Of a DNA stretch of 64,000 bases, positions 53,432 through 64,000 are shown one piece after another (position 1 is the first letter of the stretch; every line of letters begins with the position of its first letter). The stretch is from positions 3,564,001 to 3,628,000 of the forward strand of contig JAUEDM010000003.1 of assembly GCA_033439685.1 (NCBI GenBank), in the 5' to 3' direction. The DNA comes from Apodospora peruviana (Eukaryota; Ascomycota; Sordariomycetes; Sordariales; Lasiosphaeriaceae). The translations under genes and the position numbers were made by a program. The notes below the pieces were generated by a model. That model had not been told where the DNA came from and ran no database searches. It saw only the letters and a list, made by a program, of their open reading frames with translations.

Positions 53432-54106
53432 CTACATGCCCTCATACGCAGCTTGCACCAGCTGGGCCAGCGTCGTGTTCACGCGGTCTTCCAGCGGCAT
53501 GTGGTGGCCGCCCGGGAACCGCACCAAGTTCCTCGTCTCGGGTTCAAAAAACTTCAGCAGCGCCTCGCTCTCTGGCCGCCAGTGATCGTCGCTTCCGATC
53601 ACATGTATGCTCTCCGCCTTCACCCGACCCAGCGCAAGACTCTCCTCGCACACTTTGCATCTTCGATCATCAGGGTCCCTAACACCTCGGCCAGGCACAG
53701 TGCCGCACACCAGCAACGAAAACTTGAGGGGCGAGTCTTCTCCGTACTTCTTCTCAGCCCACCGGAGCAGATGCATCGCCGCCTTGGCGCCCTGCGAGAA
53801 CCCAAGGACACCTACAAAGGGCCCTTGCTTAACGAGGACGTCGTCGGCGAGGCGCTGGACCCCACTGGACCAGTCGGGCTCCTCGTCCGGCTCGCTGTCG
53901 ATCCAATTATCGTACAGCCACATGCGAAACGGCCCTGATTTTTCAAAGACTGGCAGGATACCGGGGCCGGCAGGGCAGTCTATCATACCCTCGGCAAAGA
54001 CAAGCTCGAAGTCTTGCTCGAGGAGCGCAACGAGTTTGCGCGCTTGAATTTTGAAGATGGCGGCATTTGTGCCCTGGCCGTGGAGGCAAAGGATCCTGGG
54101 GAGCAT
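53432..54106 (-). CDS. FSH1-type serine hydrolase
   Basis: One exon, 224 residues. It opens directly with the FSH1 strand LPRILCLHGQGTNAAIF. The nucleophile elbow is GFSQGA with Ser104; Asp173 or Asp174 (GSDDHW) and His201 or His202 (GGHHMP) complete the alpha/beta-hydrolase triad. Family members include yeast Fsh1 and, in fungi, tailoring esterases such as LovG that release polyketides. The ATG at 54106 is chosen because it starts the domain; the upstream open frame to 54313 runs through a G homopolymer and gives an implausible Pro run. No biosynthetic core gene is near, so a general esterase role is more likely. Confidence 0.88.
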   Translation of the reverse strand: MLPRILCLHGQGTNAAIFKIQARKLVALLEQDFELVFAEGMIDCPAGPGILPVFEKSGPFRMWLYDNWIDSEPDEEPDWSSGVQRLADDVLVKQGPFVGVLGFSQGAKAAMHLLRWAEKKYGEDSPLKFSLLVCGTVPGRGVRDPDDRRCKVCEESLALGRVKAESIHVIGSDDHWRPESEALLKFFEPETRNLVRFPGGHHMPLEDRVNTTLAQLVQAAYEGM

Positions 54107-54186
54107 TGGAAATGGGTCGATTGATCGGTTCAATGAATGGTCGCGTATTGCGTTTCGTGCGTCGATGTGAAATGCGGTGGCACGGA

Positions 54187-54207
54187 GGGGGGGGGGGGGG
54201 GGGGGGG
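54187..54207. repeat. G homopolymer, 21 bases
   Basis: An uninterrupted run of 21 G in the leader of the FSH1-type gene (C run on its coding strand). Confidence 0.95.
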
Positions 54208-54644
54208 TTCTTTGGTATGAAGGAATACGATGATGGAAATCCTTCAAAAGTTTGATGCTGGAAATCGAAAGCCGCCTTCCGTCATCTCCGTGTTCGGTTG
54301 CATGCCAACGCAAAACGAGTGAACAAAGACCCGTCTTTGTTTGGTGGTTAGCTTACTTTCCCCATTCGTCCCATTTCCGAATGCAAAACCATGCGGATGC
54401 CAAGAGGATCCCCAGGGACACTCAAGGGTGGACTCGGGAGGGCTGCAGCATAAAAGCTTAGCATTCTTGGATCCGATGCAAAGGAAGCACCGCAGGAGAA
54501 GTTGGGGCCGTGGTTGCATCCATGAGGTGGTGTGTTGGGGAATTACTGACTCGGCATCACTATATATCACGCTGCAAGGATCGAGACAATTGACCAGACA
54601 CCAAGTTTGGTGCATTTGCGGGGGATTCCACTATTAGGGCGAGA

Positions 54645-55942
54645 TCATCTAAATGACAACGGCTTCGTGTTTGTCCCCACAGTGGTGGGCTTTTCCTTGC
54701 TCGTTGGCAGTAAGGCCGTCCTCGGCGTGGGGCGGCTGTTGAAGAGATATATCGCGAGCAACACAATTGCTGCACCTCCCGTTGAATGCAGCATGAGCGG
54801 CGTCCGGAAGATGACGGCGCTGGCAGCATAGCTGACGACGATGCTGAAACTCGCAGCAAAGTTCTTGGCCACATTGTCGGCGTAGGCGATGCACACGGCC
54901 ACAACGAGCCCGCCGAGTGCCTGCAGAGCGATGGTGAGCCATACGATGGAATTGTATCCAGCGAAGAAGCCGTCGCGCGATATGGCGGCGCCGTCCTGCC
55001 AGAGCACGCCGATGAACAGGGCGGGGAACAGGCTGAAGAAGGACAGCTGCACGTTGCGGGTCCACAGCGAAACTGACGCGAGCGAGTCCTTGACCAGTTT
55101 CTCAAAGAAGACGCAAGTCAGACCCGACGTGAGCGACGCGGCAAGCACGGCCATGAGGCCCTTGAACCCGCTCGACGTCCCGGTTGACAAGAGCGATGTG
55201 AGCCGCTCTTTCCAGTCCCAGTCCCAATTCCAGGCTCCTCCGGCTCCGGCGTCCGACGATGCGACTGGGCCCGCAATTTGCACCAAGGCAACACCCGAGG
55301 TTAACAGGACAAGTGCCACCCACTGTCTCGAAGAAATCTTCCTTCCCAACAGCAAAATGCTGAAGAGCACGGTCGTGAGGATCTTGAGCTGGTATGACAC
55401 CTGGAAGGTGATTGCATCGAGGTTGCTGATGGCTACATAAATCAGCGAGTTTTGGAACGTGTAGAGCGCAGCCGGCACGACGAGTTTCCAGCTGTCGGCA
55501 GCGAAGACGGAGCGGTGGAGCTTCCCGGCGATCTCGAACAACGGAGCGGTCGGGTGGGTTCTGCGCATGTCGTGCGCCGCGAGAGTCAGGCTCGCCAGCA
55601 GCTTGATCACCTCGACGAGCAGGACGGCGGTCGAGGCCAAATATCGCGGTCCCGAAGATCCCGTTGGGCCGTTGCGGGAGTAGTGCATTACCTGCGCGCA
55701 CGCAGAGTGAGCCTCCATTCCCATTAACAAGCCCACGTCGTCCCCATACGTACCAATACAAGCGCAGAATTTTGGACAACCAGCTTACGGGTAGTCGTTA
55801 GCTTTTGCGTTATCAAAACCAGCACTCAGATCAAACATACCAATATTAGGCATGTTCGTCGGACGGCAAGTTGCCATTGCCCAGCTGCTGGAGGACGTCC
55901 AGTACCCTCTGGATGGACATGGCGCTTTGCGTCGCCGAGCAT
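54645..55942 (-). CDS. Golgi nucleotide-sugar transporter (UDP-galactose transporter type)
   Basis: Three exons (55841-55942, 55754-55783, 54645-55691) give 392 residues. The 30-base middle exon supplies LVVQNSALVL, which joins to VMHYSR, a hallmark of the SLC35A/UDP-Gal transporter group; both introns have good borders and the phases agree. About ten membrane helices are visible. Other signatures are PAALYTFQNSLIYVAISNLDA, FQVSYQLKILTT and AYADNVAKNFAASFSIV. The start is the ATG at 55942; an upstream start cannot be excluded because the first 25 residues are not conserved. Function: moving UDP-sugar into the Golgi lumen in exchange for UMP for glycan building. It lies near two other glycan or GPI genes. 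Confidence 0.87.
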
Positions 55943-56986
55943 CTCGACTATGGTGTACGTCCCAAACTTGGATACAGATAGTGCAGTAGAATAATTCCTC
56001 ACATCATGGGAAAGTTTTATTTCTTGGCCAGACACTTTTGTTCCCATCGAAATTTCTTCCGGGGGCTGGTCACCAGCGCAGGACTGAGCAATGGCGCTGA
56101 CCTGACATTGCTGACATGTCACTCCTACTGGTTCTCGCACTGTACGGGCTCTTCGATCTGTCCGGAGCTGCATGCATGGATGGCAAATCGTTACTAGTGC
56201 GTTCTTCCTGACCAACGCCAACTTCACCATCGCCGCAGCAGCTGCGGGCGGATGAGATGAAATCGTTGGGGTCATTGGGCCTGAGTAAGAACATCAAATA
56301 TTCCACACCTACATGTTAGCGAGACGGTCCCCGGAACAGATGAGTTTTTAGCATTTATTCTGACATCTATACGAATTACCGTTCATCTGATGTGCAGAAG
56401 TACCTTAATCACTAAACCCACCCAGATTTTTATGGGACAAGTAACTTTTCTACCTGCCTCTGTGATTTCGCCTTTGTCAGAATTTCCTGGCGGATGTTGA
56501 AGTTGACAAATTTGCAAACCGACGGGATAATGTGTGGTTAGGTTCAAGTTTTCAACAGAATGTCAGAATCCTTCCAGTCAACTGGACCCTTTGCGTTCCG
56601 CAGGGGCCGGGACGAAGAAACTCGACGATCGAGGGATCATGAACTTTGCCCGACTGTGTGAATAGATCCGTACGGACTATCATATCAACACACGGTGGGC
56701 AGTGACAGTCGGCAGGCAACCACTATAATCTGCAGGGCAAGCGCCCCAAATGTCAAATGGCAATCGCACCGCTAACCGAACCCATCACTCGCGCCTGCGT
56801 CTTTCGGAAACAAAAGCTGGTAAAGCTTGCTTTGAGTTCCTTGTCCAACTCCAACCGCCAGGAACTTCCAACGACTTTTTAAACAGTCGAGATCCCAGAC
56901 AATCTCGCTCGCACCTTTTTCTTCGGCGGAGAAACTGATTGCCCGCCCAAACGACCGACGCGACGGAATCTGCACGCGCGGACGAG
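55943..56986. promoter_or_regulatory. Divergent intergenic region between transporter and PIG-L genes
   Basis: The transporter (minus) and the PIG-L deacetylase (plus) start on either side of this 1-kb region. No gene is supported inside. Confidence 0.5.
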
Positions 56987-58263
56987 ATGTTGCATCTTCC
57001 CGCGCAGCCTGCGCAGCTGCTGGGCAAAGTGCCCCGGCGAGCCTGGCGCTGGATCATTCGTCTCGGCGTGGTGGCCTTGGTGCTCCCGCTTCTCCTCCAG
57101 TGGATCGTGGCCTACCTCGTTGGCAGCGATGCCCGGATACTGCCGCCACAACTCCTCACCGCCAAAAACCTACTGATCGTGACGGCTCATCCCGACGACG
57201 AATGCCTCTTCTTCGCCCCAAGCATACTGGGTGTGCTGGACAGGAACAAGGACATCACGGGAGGGCTGCTGGCCATGTCAACCGGTAAGCCAAACAACCC
57301 CTAGGTATCACGATAACATTCTGCCGGGTATCCACAACCTGGAACTCGGTCAACTCCACAATGCCGACGGGAAGGATCCGCGTGCTCCGTACAGGCAACA
57401 GCATTCCGTATCACGTATCGGTGCTGACAACGGCGCCCAGGCAATAACTACGGCATCGGCGACAAGAGAAGACATGAACTGATAGGGTCCTGCAAGTCCT
57501 TGGGCATCAAGGAGCAACGATGCGTCGCCATGGACCACGCGGCCCTGCAGGACAATCCCACCGTATGGTGGGATACCGACCTCATTGAAGCCATCGTTGA
57601 CGAACATGTGAAGAAGTGGCAGATTGATGCGGTGAGTTTTGCAATCCCTTTCTTCTGAACATGGATCCCGTTCCCACGCTATCCTCGCAAAATGAAACAA
57701 ATGGTGGCCCTGGCGACTAATTTTTGGGGGATCGCAGATCATAACTTTTGACAGTGGTGGGGTCAGCGGCCACATCAACCACAGAGCGGTCAGCGCCGCT
57801 GTCAGGTAAGGATTCAGCTTCTGCAATAGCGCACGAAAGTCCCCTTTACCCCACCGCACTGTGCTGCTTTTGTCATTCCCTCAGGCCCGGGGCTTACCAA
57901 TCGTATCCTTTCTTTAGCAATTACGCTTCATCAAATCCACGAGCTCCCGTCACTTTCACGCTCACCACCACCGCGCTGCCACGAAAGTACACCTTCTTGG
58001 GCGACCTGCCGCTGACGGCGCTGCCCTTTACATGGCGCATTATCGCAGCGCTCTCCTACCCCACGTCCACTGCCGATGCAAGCGATGGCGGACGCGCATT
58101 GGCGGCCAATACATGGCGGCGTTATCTCATGACCCGTGATGCATTCGCGCAGCACCCCAGCCAGTACACATGGGATCGGCACCTGTACATGGTTCTGAGC
58201 CGCTACGTCTGGTTCAACGACCTAAAAAGAATAGATAGGGTGGTGGACAAGGCCGATAATTAA
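56987..58263 (+). CDS. gpi12: N-acetylglucosaminyl-phosphatidylinositol de-N-acetylase (PIG-L/GPI12 type)
   Basis: Four exons (56987-57284, 57441-57631, 57738-57805, 57885-58263) give 311 residues with consistent phases. A membrane anchor lies at about 22-44. The metal site is AHPDDE (67-72) with the distal GHINH (His175, His178). LLAMSTG and NNYGIGDKRRHEL span the first intron, which at 156 bases is longer than most here. The enzyme removes the acetyl group from GlcNAc-PI at the ER face, step two of GPI anchor synthesis. The ATG at 56987 gives a short cytosolic head before the anchor as in the family; the open frame further upstream starts without ATG. Confidence 0.9.
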
Positions 58264-59003
58264 ATTGTTTTGAATATTAACAAGCGTTGTTTTTTTTCCC
58301 CCAGTGTCCAACCCCGAATTTGGTTGATGAGTGATCATCACCCGACGGGTTCCGCAATTTTGCTTTGTCATGTCATGCTGGTGTCGTCTGAAAAAAGCTT
58401 AGCACTGACAGTGTGGCAGTGGTGTGCAAATGCGTATCCCTATTCGTCAGTTGTCCTTGTTCCATGCAGCTGGCAGGTTTGCGTAGTGCGTTCCGAGTGG
58501 AGTCTGGACCGCGAAAGACCGCTGGCAACCACCGGCTCTGCCCTGTCGGGCTTGGCTTCGGTTTCCTACCCGGCAAGCTGGAAAAGGTCGGTCAGGATTC
58601 GGCAAGATCCTTGTTGGACACACGACCATCTTACACAGTACGAGTTTGCCCACGGTACATACTCCGTACGCAATCACTGACGAGTTGCTCACCTTCAGGC
58701 AGCGCAGGAGCTGAGTGGTCCTAGGTTCACGACATGGGCGCACTCAATGCCACCGCAGCACAATAAAAAAGAGTTTTTTTTTTTCTTATCAGACCAGGGG
58801 AGGTTCGTTACACACAAGTCCCCAGTCCCACTTCCTTCCGCATCCTTGATCAAAACCCAACACATGCAACCTTATCTTGGCAGGCACCCCCCTAGGTCCC
58901 CGAGAATCTTCTTTGCTTTGGCTCTGCTTTTTGTCTCCTCATCGTCATAACCTACCACTGCTTTGAACCTACGCTTTGAATTCTTTCTTCATGGTATGAC
59001 ATT
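58264..59003. other. Intergenic region
   Basis: No gene is supported. The nonamer TACTCCGTA occurs at 58660. The final 200 bases form the promoter of the glycosyltransferase. Confidence 0.5.
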
Positions 59004-60185
59004 ATGGGCGTAATATCTCGCCCGGCGCGCGCTCGTCGCACGCACCCCGTCCTCTTCACATGCGTCCTCGCCGCCGTCGCCTTGAGTCTGTGGTGTGCCC
59101 GCTTCATCTTTAACGATGCCTGGACCCTCGCCGCCCTGCCCGTCGTATGGTCACACAACTCCGAAAAGTTCCTACTCTCAGCCGAGTCCGACGGTTTTGA
59201 CATCACGTTTGCCAACTACAGCGCGCACCAGACCAGCGCGGGCGCACCTTACGACGATCGCGTACCGCCCACCCTCCACCACATATCTCTCGGGTCTGGT
59301 GCCGCCGAGCACTCGAAATGGGCAGAGGTGCGACAGAGCTGTGTGGACATACACCCGGGTTGGGAGGCGATGCTGTGGACGGACGAGACGGCCGGCGCAT
59401 TTGTCGCCGAGCATTTTCCCGAGCTCAAGGAGATGTGGGATTCGTACCGCTACCCGATACAAAGGATCGATTCGCTGAGGTACATGGTGTTGTATCATTA
59501 CGGAGGTGAGCAAGCAACCCGGGCATTTCTTTTTCTGTCTCATTTTACACGATTGTCAGGGTCTAATAGTGGAAATTTTGGGTGCAGGTGTGATATTAGA
59601 CATGGATCTCCAGTGCAGGCGAGCCTTCGGCCCGCTCCGTCGCTTCGAGTTTGTCGCGCCGGCCGCGCATCCCCAGGGTTTTTCGATCGGCTTCATGATG
59701 GCGGCCAAAGGCAACCGGTTTGTCGGCGAGCTGGTGCGGAATCTTCGGGAATACAATCGGCACTGGCTATTTTTGCCGTACCCGACGGTCATGTTCAGCA
59801 CGGGGTGTCATTATGCATCGTAAGAGTCCCCCACCTGCTTTTCAAACCAGGTTTGGCCCATCGCCCTTCAGGAGTAGTGATGCTGACGATTATTTGCTTC
59901 AATAGAACGATTCACAGCTTACAGCCGAACCGAGTCGACCTCAAGATCCTGGGCGGCACGAAGGAGAACCCTAACCTGCATCGTCTCAACGGCCGGGTAT
60001 CGACGCCCATATTCGAGCATCTCGGCAGCTCCTCGTGGCACTCGTACGATGCTGCGATCATCTATAACCTCGGCAAATCCGGCAGCAAGTGGCAGGTCCC
60101 TGTCCTGGCGGTTTGTGGTGTCATAGTCGCGAGCGTGGTCGTTAGGAGGCTAAGGCGGAGGAGGAGGTTAGTGCTGAGGGCATAG
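59004..60185 (+). CDS. DXD-motif glycosyltransferase, GT32/OCH1-SUR1-like type II membrane protein
   Basis: Three exons (59004-59505, 59588-59819, 59906-60185) give 337 residues. A signal-anchor helix lies near 17-36. The catalytic core has PPTLHHISLG, HPGWEAMLWTDE, YPIQRIDSLRYMVLYHYGG and, over the first intron, GVILDMD with the DXD metal site (Asp172, Asp174). A second membrane helix near 309-325 is followed by an Arg-rich tail (RRLRRRRR), unusual for OCH1 and more like inositol-phosphoceramide mannosyltransferases. It likely transfers mannose or a related sugar in the Golgi to a sphingolipid or glycan. A naive open frame of 393 codons reads through both introns and is wrong in its middle. 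Confidence 0.87.
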   Translation: MGVISRPARARRTHPVLFTCVLAAVALSLWCARFIFNDAWTLAALPVVWSHNSEKFLLSAESDGFDITFANYSAHQTSAGAPYDDRVPPTLHHISLGSGAAEHSKWAEVRQSCVDIHPGWEAMLWTDETAGAFVAEHFPELKEMWDSYRYPIQRIDSLRYMVLYHYGGEQATRAFLFLSHFTRLSGSNSGNFGCRCDIRHGSPVQASLRPAPSLRVCRAGRASPGFFDRLHDGGQRQPVCRRAGAESSGIQSALAIFAVPDGHVQHGVSLCIVRVPHLLFKPGLAHRPSGVVMLTIICFNRTIHSLQPNRVDLKILGGTKENPNLHRLNGRVSTPIFEHLGSSSWHSYDAAIIYNLGKSGSKWQVPVLAVCGVIVASVVVRRLRRRRRLVLRA

Positions 60186-61322
60186 CCACCGCGTCTAGGT
60201 GTGGTCCCTCAACGGTGGTCTTGTTTCCTCGCATACATGTTTATTCACTGCGATCCATCTCTGCTTACTGTTTTTTGCGGCCGTCTTTTGCATCAGCGAC
60301 ATGATACACTCTGGGGTTGTTCTTTTGCGGGTTTGTTCTGCCTGTTTTATGATGAGGGAATGATTGTCATTCATGGATACCTCTCCCTGCATTTTCCTTT
60401 GGGCGGGATTTTGATGATGGAGTCTGGATAAAGCCGTTTACACTCAGTGGATAGTTATGTAATATGTAATCAATTTATTATCAAGACCAGGTGGTAGTGT
60501 CCACATATTTTATTCACAAAACCTTTACCCGACCAGAATAGAAATTACTCCTTACGTCTATTTCAACCATTGTGGCAGTGGACTAAGTAGGTGGGTGTAC
60601 AAGGAACGATGTACGTTTGGTTGCAACCCAAACTCAAGTGATTGCTTGACATAACAGTCCCCTTACCTACACAGTCTAACAAGCTAACCTCCTTTTCTCG
60701 AAACCAGAACCAATTTATGCATCATTTCTCGTCGGCAGCGCCGGCCCCCACAAAATTAAAATCCTTGTTGCCACCAGCTCCTCAAAACATCCCCATCAGG
60801 AGGAACTATACTCTAGTTCTAGACATACTTGATTAAAATGCACCTTCCTCTCATGATCACCCCGCTTATCCTTCCTTGTAAACCCCCTACGGCTGGCCTT
60901 CTCGCAACCACCAGCCTCCACGCGGTGGCAAAAGTATAGCTTCAGCTGCTGATGCATCGATTGCTGGTGGCAGGACAGCTTTTTGATAAAGCTTGAACTT
61001 GCGGTGGTGGCAGGAGGCAATGGTATAGAGCCATTTTCCATCGCCGCCCAACTTCTGCGTTGAATTCACATCCACGCTTCAACTTGCAGCATCACAGTAA
61101 TGGCCTTTTATCGAGTTCTAAGATAGAAAATTGGTTGATGCCAAGGTCGGCGTCGCTCAGTATTGTTACTATTTTTAGAAATACTACGCCTAGCTAGCAT
61201 TCTTTCATGTTGTCAACTTCAGCTGAACCGCTGAGGTACGAATACCGACAACAAAACCCCTCTTTCCAGCTGCAGCAGACACATCACCGCAACAAGCAGC
61301 ACGGAACCAGAACTAGAGGAAC
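60186..61322. other. Intergenic region, 1.1 kb
   Basis: No gene is supported. It includes the promoter of the HET-domain gene. Confidence 0.5.
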
Positions 61323-64000
61323 ATGGACATTCTCTGTGAGCCAGAGACGCCCTCTCGGCCCATTGACAGGACTCGATACGTCTGTGTTCCCGGCGCGGAC
61401 GACCGCTGGGACGGTGGGCCGTTCCTGACCTACGCTCATCGCAAAGGACTATTGCGCATGGTGCCGCTCGGACTGCGCCATCTCAACAGTAAACACCATG
61501 AAGCCGGCAAAGAGCACGTGGACGAGGACGAAGAAATTCCATTCACAGAGTTGATACATCCAACTCCCCTGGACGAACAGCACAGCATCTACACGACCTG
61601 GTTCTTCGTCGGCTTGCTCTCCGAGTTCCTAGGCGCAAATCGGCAAGAAAACCCGGAGAGACCACCCGATGACTCTGACGCCGAGGGGACTATCCAGGAG
61701 ATATACCAGTACTTCATCACGACAGACGAAGTCGACGGAAACCGCTATCTCACAGGAAAGATGATCCACCTGCTTGTCCCGACCATCAAGAAAACGGTTG
61801 CCCAGAACGCCGACGTGCAAGGCCGGCTCGACTACTTGAGCAAATGCCTTCGTCTGTCCAGCGGGATGCTCTCCGGTGCCGCAAGCAAGCAGTTTGACCG
61901 CTCCATCAAGTTCGCCCTCGCCGGGCTGGGCGAGCTGATGGCCCACGTCCTCCAGACGGGCGTGGCGCTCGACCAGTTTGGCGTTGCCGGTCTTACGGCT
62001 CCGCTGACCGGGTTCGACTGGAAGTGGGACTACCTCACGCAGGACAGTCCGTCCAGACAGACCATGGTGGCTGCGGGCTGGTGCCGGAGCGATCTGGGGA
62101 GGGCCAACTCCATCTACCAAAGGCTATTTACCGCGCATTATCTGAGTCTGCTGGACAGACATATCCCGGGCCGAGACCACTCAGCCTGCACGGAGACAAA
62201 ATGCCAGGCGGCGCAGATCAATAATGACACGTACAAGCTGTCGCATGCGACGGAAGGCTGTGACTGTCGGGAATTTGTGGTCGATATTGTCAAAGTCAAG
62301 ACGGTTCTTACCGAGTCGGACACGTATCCGATCTTGGTGTTTGACCCGGATGACGAGACGGCGGTGAGCGTACAGCCGTTTCGGCCTGGCAAGGACGAAT
62401 ACGTTGCGCTATCACACGTAAGTACCTAGGCTCGTCCATACTATTTTCTTGGGACTTTGTGCAAAGACTGACAAGTGGTTGACCAGGTCTGGGCCGACGG
62501 TCTCGGAAACACTCAGGGAAACACGCTCCAAAAGTGCCAAATCGCCCGACTCGGCCGGCTGATCGAAGCCGTCGAAGACTCTGTCCACGCCAGCAACCCC
62601 TCCCAACCCCGACCCAAGTACCACCTCTGGATCGACACGCTCTGCTGTCCCGTCGCGAAGCTGGAGCCGTACTGCAACATGATCTCACTGACGCGGATGA
62701 AGACGGTCTACGAGAAGGCGACGCACGTCTTGGTCCTGGACCTGGCTCTGTCGGTGCACGATGCCGAGACGCTCCATCCTGCCACTCTGCTGCTCCGGAT
62801 CTTTGCGTCTTCCATATGGATGAGACGGTTATGGACACTTCAAGGTTCGACCCACTAGCCCTTTTTTCCCCCATAAATATGCCCCGTTACCTGTCTAACC
62901 ACCACTTTATTTACTTGTTAAATAGAGGGCGTCCTAGCCGGATCCCTCTTCTTCCAGTTCCGCGACAAGCCCATCCACGCGAAATCCCTCCTCCCTAGAC
63001 TGTTAGACCCCTCCGACCACAGGTACTGGATCCTCTGGGCAGATCTGAACGAGGAATGGAGCCGGCTGAACGACCTCAACGCGCTCGCCAACGGTAGGAG
63101 TCAAGACATCCACAAGCACAAGATGTACCGCAACATGCAAGGCGCGCTCGACTTTAGGAATGTAACCTACCCGTCCGACGAGCCCATCTGCATCGCCACG
63201 CTTCTTGGCTTCGATTTGAGTAAAATCGTGCAGGCGTCAGACAGTCATGACAGCGAGCCCACGCGCGCGGAGAAGCGCATGTGCGAGCTCTGGCGCCTTT
63301 TGTCGCAAGCGGACGACGGGATCCCCGCTCGAATGATCTTTATCGTCGACGAGCCGCTTTCTACGCCGGGGTTCGGCTGGGCGCCCAGAAGTCTGCTGGG
63401 CGATCAGGACCAGGGCGGCGGGACGCGGTGGAAGACGCTTCAGTTTACCAATCCCACTGGTGCCAAATTCAAAGAGATCACGAGCGGGGAGCTGACGCCT
63501 CACGGGCTGGCGGTGCGGCTGCCGGGTTTGATGCTTGAGTCGCGACCGCTGTGTGCCGGTATGGCACTGCATGCCTGGGACGAGGTGTTGGCCGCTCACG
63601 AGGAGGATATCGTCTATTTCTGGCATGAGGAGGAAGATATTTGGTACCGCATGATTGATTGGGTGGATGGGGGACCTGGCGGTCCGCCCAGGAGGGTGTC
63701 TAGGGATATGAACGGGCATGAGATCGAGGCTGCTCGGCCGCTGTGCAGTGCTATTGATACCGGTAAAATTGCGCTTATCAAGGGCGAGCAGAGCGACGAT
63801 CCGTATAATGTGATGTTGTGGCTTATGGTGCAGGTGCTGAAGGATCATTGTGACGATGAAGACGAGGCGATGTCGGGATACAGAGTCAGATGGCTGAAGA
63901 AGGTGGTTGTGTCTCAGGTGAATGCGCTCGAGCTTTATTTTCTCCAGACCAGCAGGAAGGTGGCGTTGGAAGTTGCCGCGGCCGAGGTCGATGTCGGGAC
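61323..64000 (+). CDS. HET-domain (heterokaryon incompatibility-type) protein, 3' end cut by the window
   Basis: Three exons are seen so far (61323-62417, 62487-62844, 62926 to the edge); at least 842 residues. The HET core runs over the first intron: DEYVALSH joined to VWADGLGN, then KYHLWIDTLCCP and MKTVYEKATHVLVLD, RRLWTLQ and EGVLAGSLFFQF. These are the three conserved HET blocks, which form a TIR-like fold tied to programmed cell death on contact with a different strain (family knowledge). A 350-residue N-terminal part without a named domain precedes the HET core, and a long C-terminal part follows it. All splice phases agree and the frame is open to base 64000. It may act in allorecognition or defence; partner unknown. 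Confidence 0.87.

Noticed and set aside
54107..54313. N-terminal extension of the FSH1-type hydrolase
   Set aside because: It runs through a 21-base G homopolymer giving a Pro run, and the hydrolase domain starts right at the ATG at 54106.

Overview
The window is nuclear DNA of a filamentous ascomycete (Pezizomycotina, most likely a Sordariomycete). Most genes carry one to four introns of about 45-155 bases with GT...AG ends and CTAAC-type branch points. Several families are fungus-specific: LaeA-like methyltransferase, NDT80/PhoG factor, HET domain, NACHT-WD40 receptor, DUF2855 and yapsin-like protease. No rRNA, CRISPR array or complete mobile element was seen.

Layout. 1-2.2 kb: a divergent pair, an aromatic-ring FAD monooxygenase (cut by the left edge) and an extradiol-type dioxygenase, which together look like a small aromatic catabolism unit. 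3-4.5 kb: a secreted GH43-like galactan-active enzyme. 6.8-12.6 kb: a multi-pass membrane protein, a LaeA-like methyltransferase and an O-methyltransferase. 14.3-20.8 kb: surface and secreted proteins, namely a Cys-rich single-pass membrane protein, a GPI-type aspartic protease, a small membrane protein and an eight-cysteine effector-like protein.

21-52 kb is a gene-poor, fast-changing stretch. It holds a decayed NB-ARC/TPR receptor pseudogene with about a dozen lesions, a frameshifted NDT80-like factor, a TPR scrap, a Harbinger-type transposase scrap, a frameshifted Ser/Thr-rich secreted gene and a decayed jacalin-like lectin. Intact genes lie among them: a Gly/Leu-rich secreted protein, a DUF2855 protein, a CorA-like membrane protein, an NAD-binding epimerase-like protein and, most striking, an intact NLR of about 1,439 residues. 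Its domain order is RelA/SpoT nucleotide synthetase, NACHT, then ten near-identical WD40 repeats plus one degenerate repeat. It is transcribed divergently from the CorA-like gene.

53-60 kb returns to housekeeping secretory-pathway genes: FSH1-type hydrolase, nucleotide-sugar transporter, PIG-L deacetylase of GPI synthesis and a DXD glycosyltransferase. 61.3 kb to the right edge is a HET-domain protein, cut by the window. Two NLR-type genes (one dead) and one HET gene in 43 kb suggest a region tied to self/non-self recognition. The best candidate for a little-described system is the RelA/SpoT-NACHT-WD40 receptor with its divergent CorA-like neighbour.
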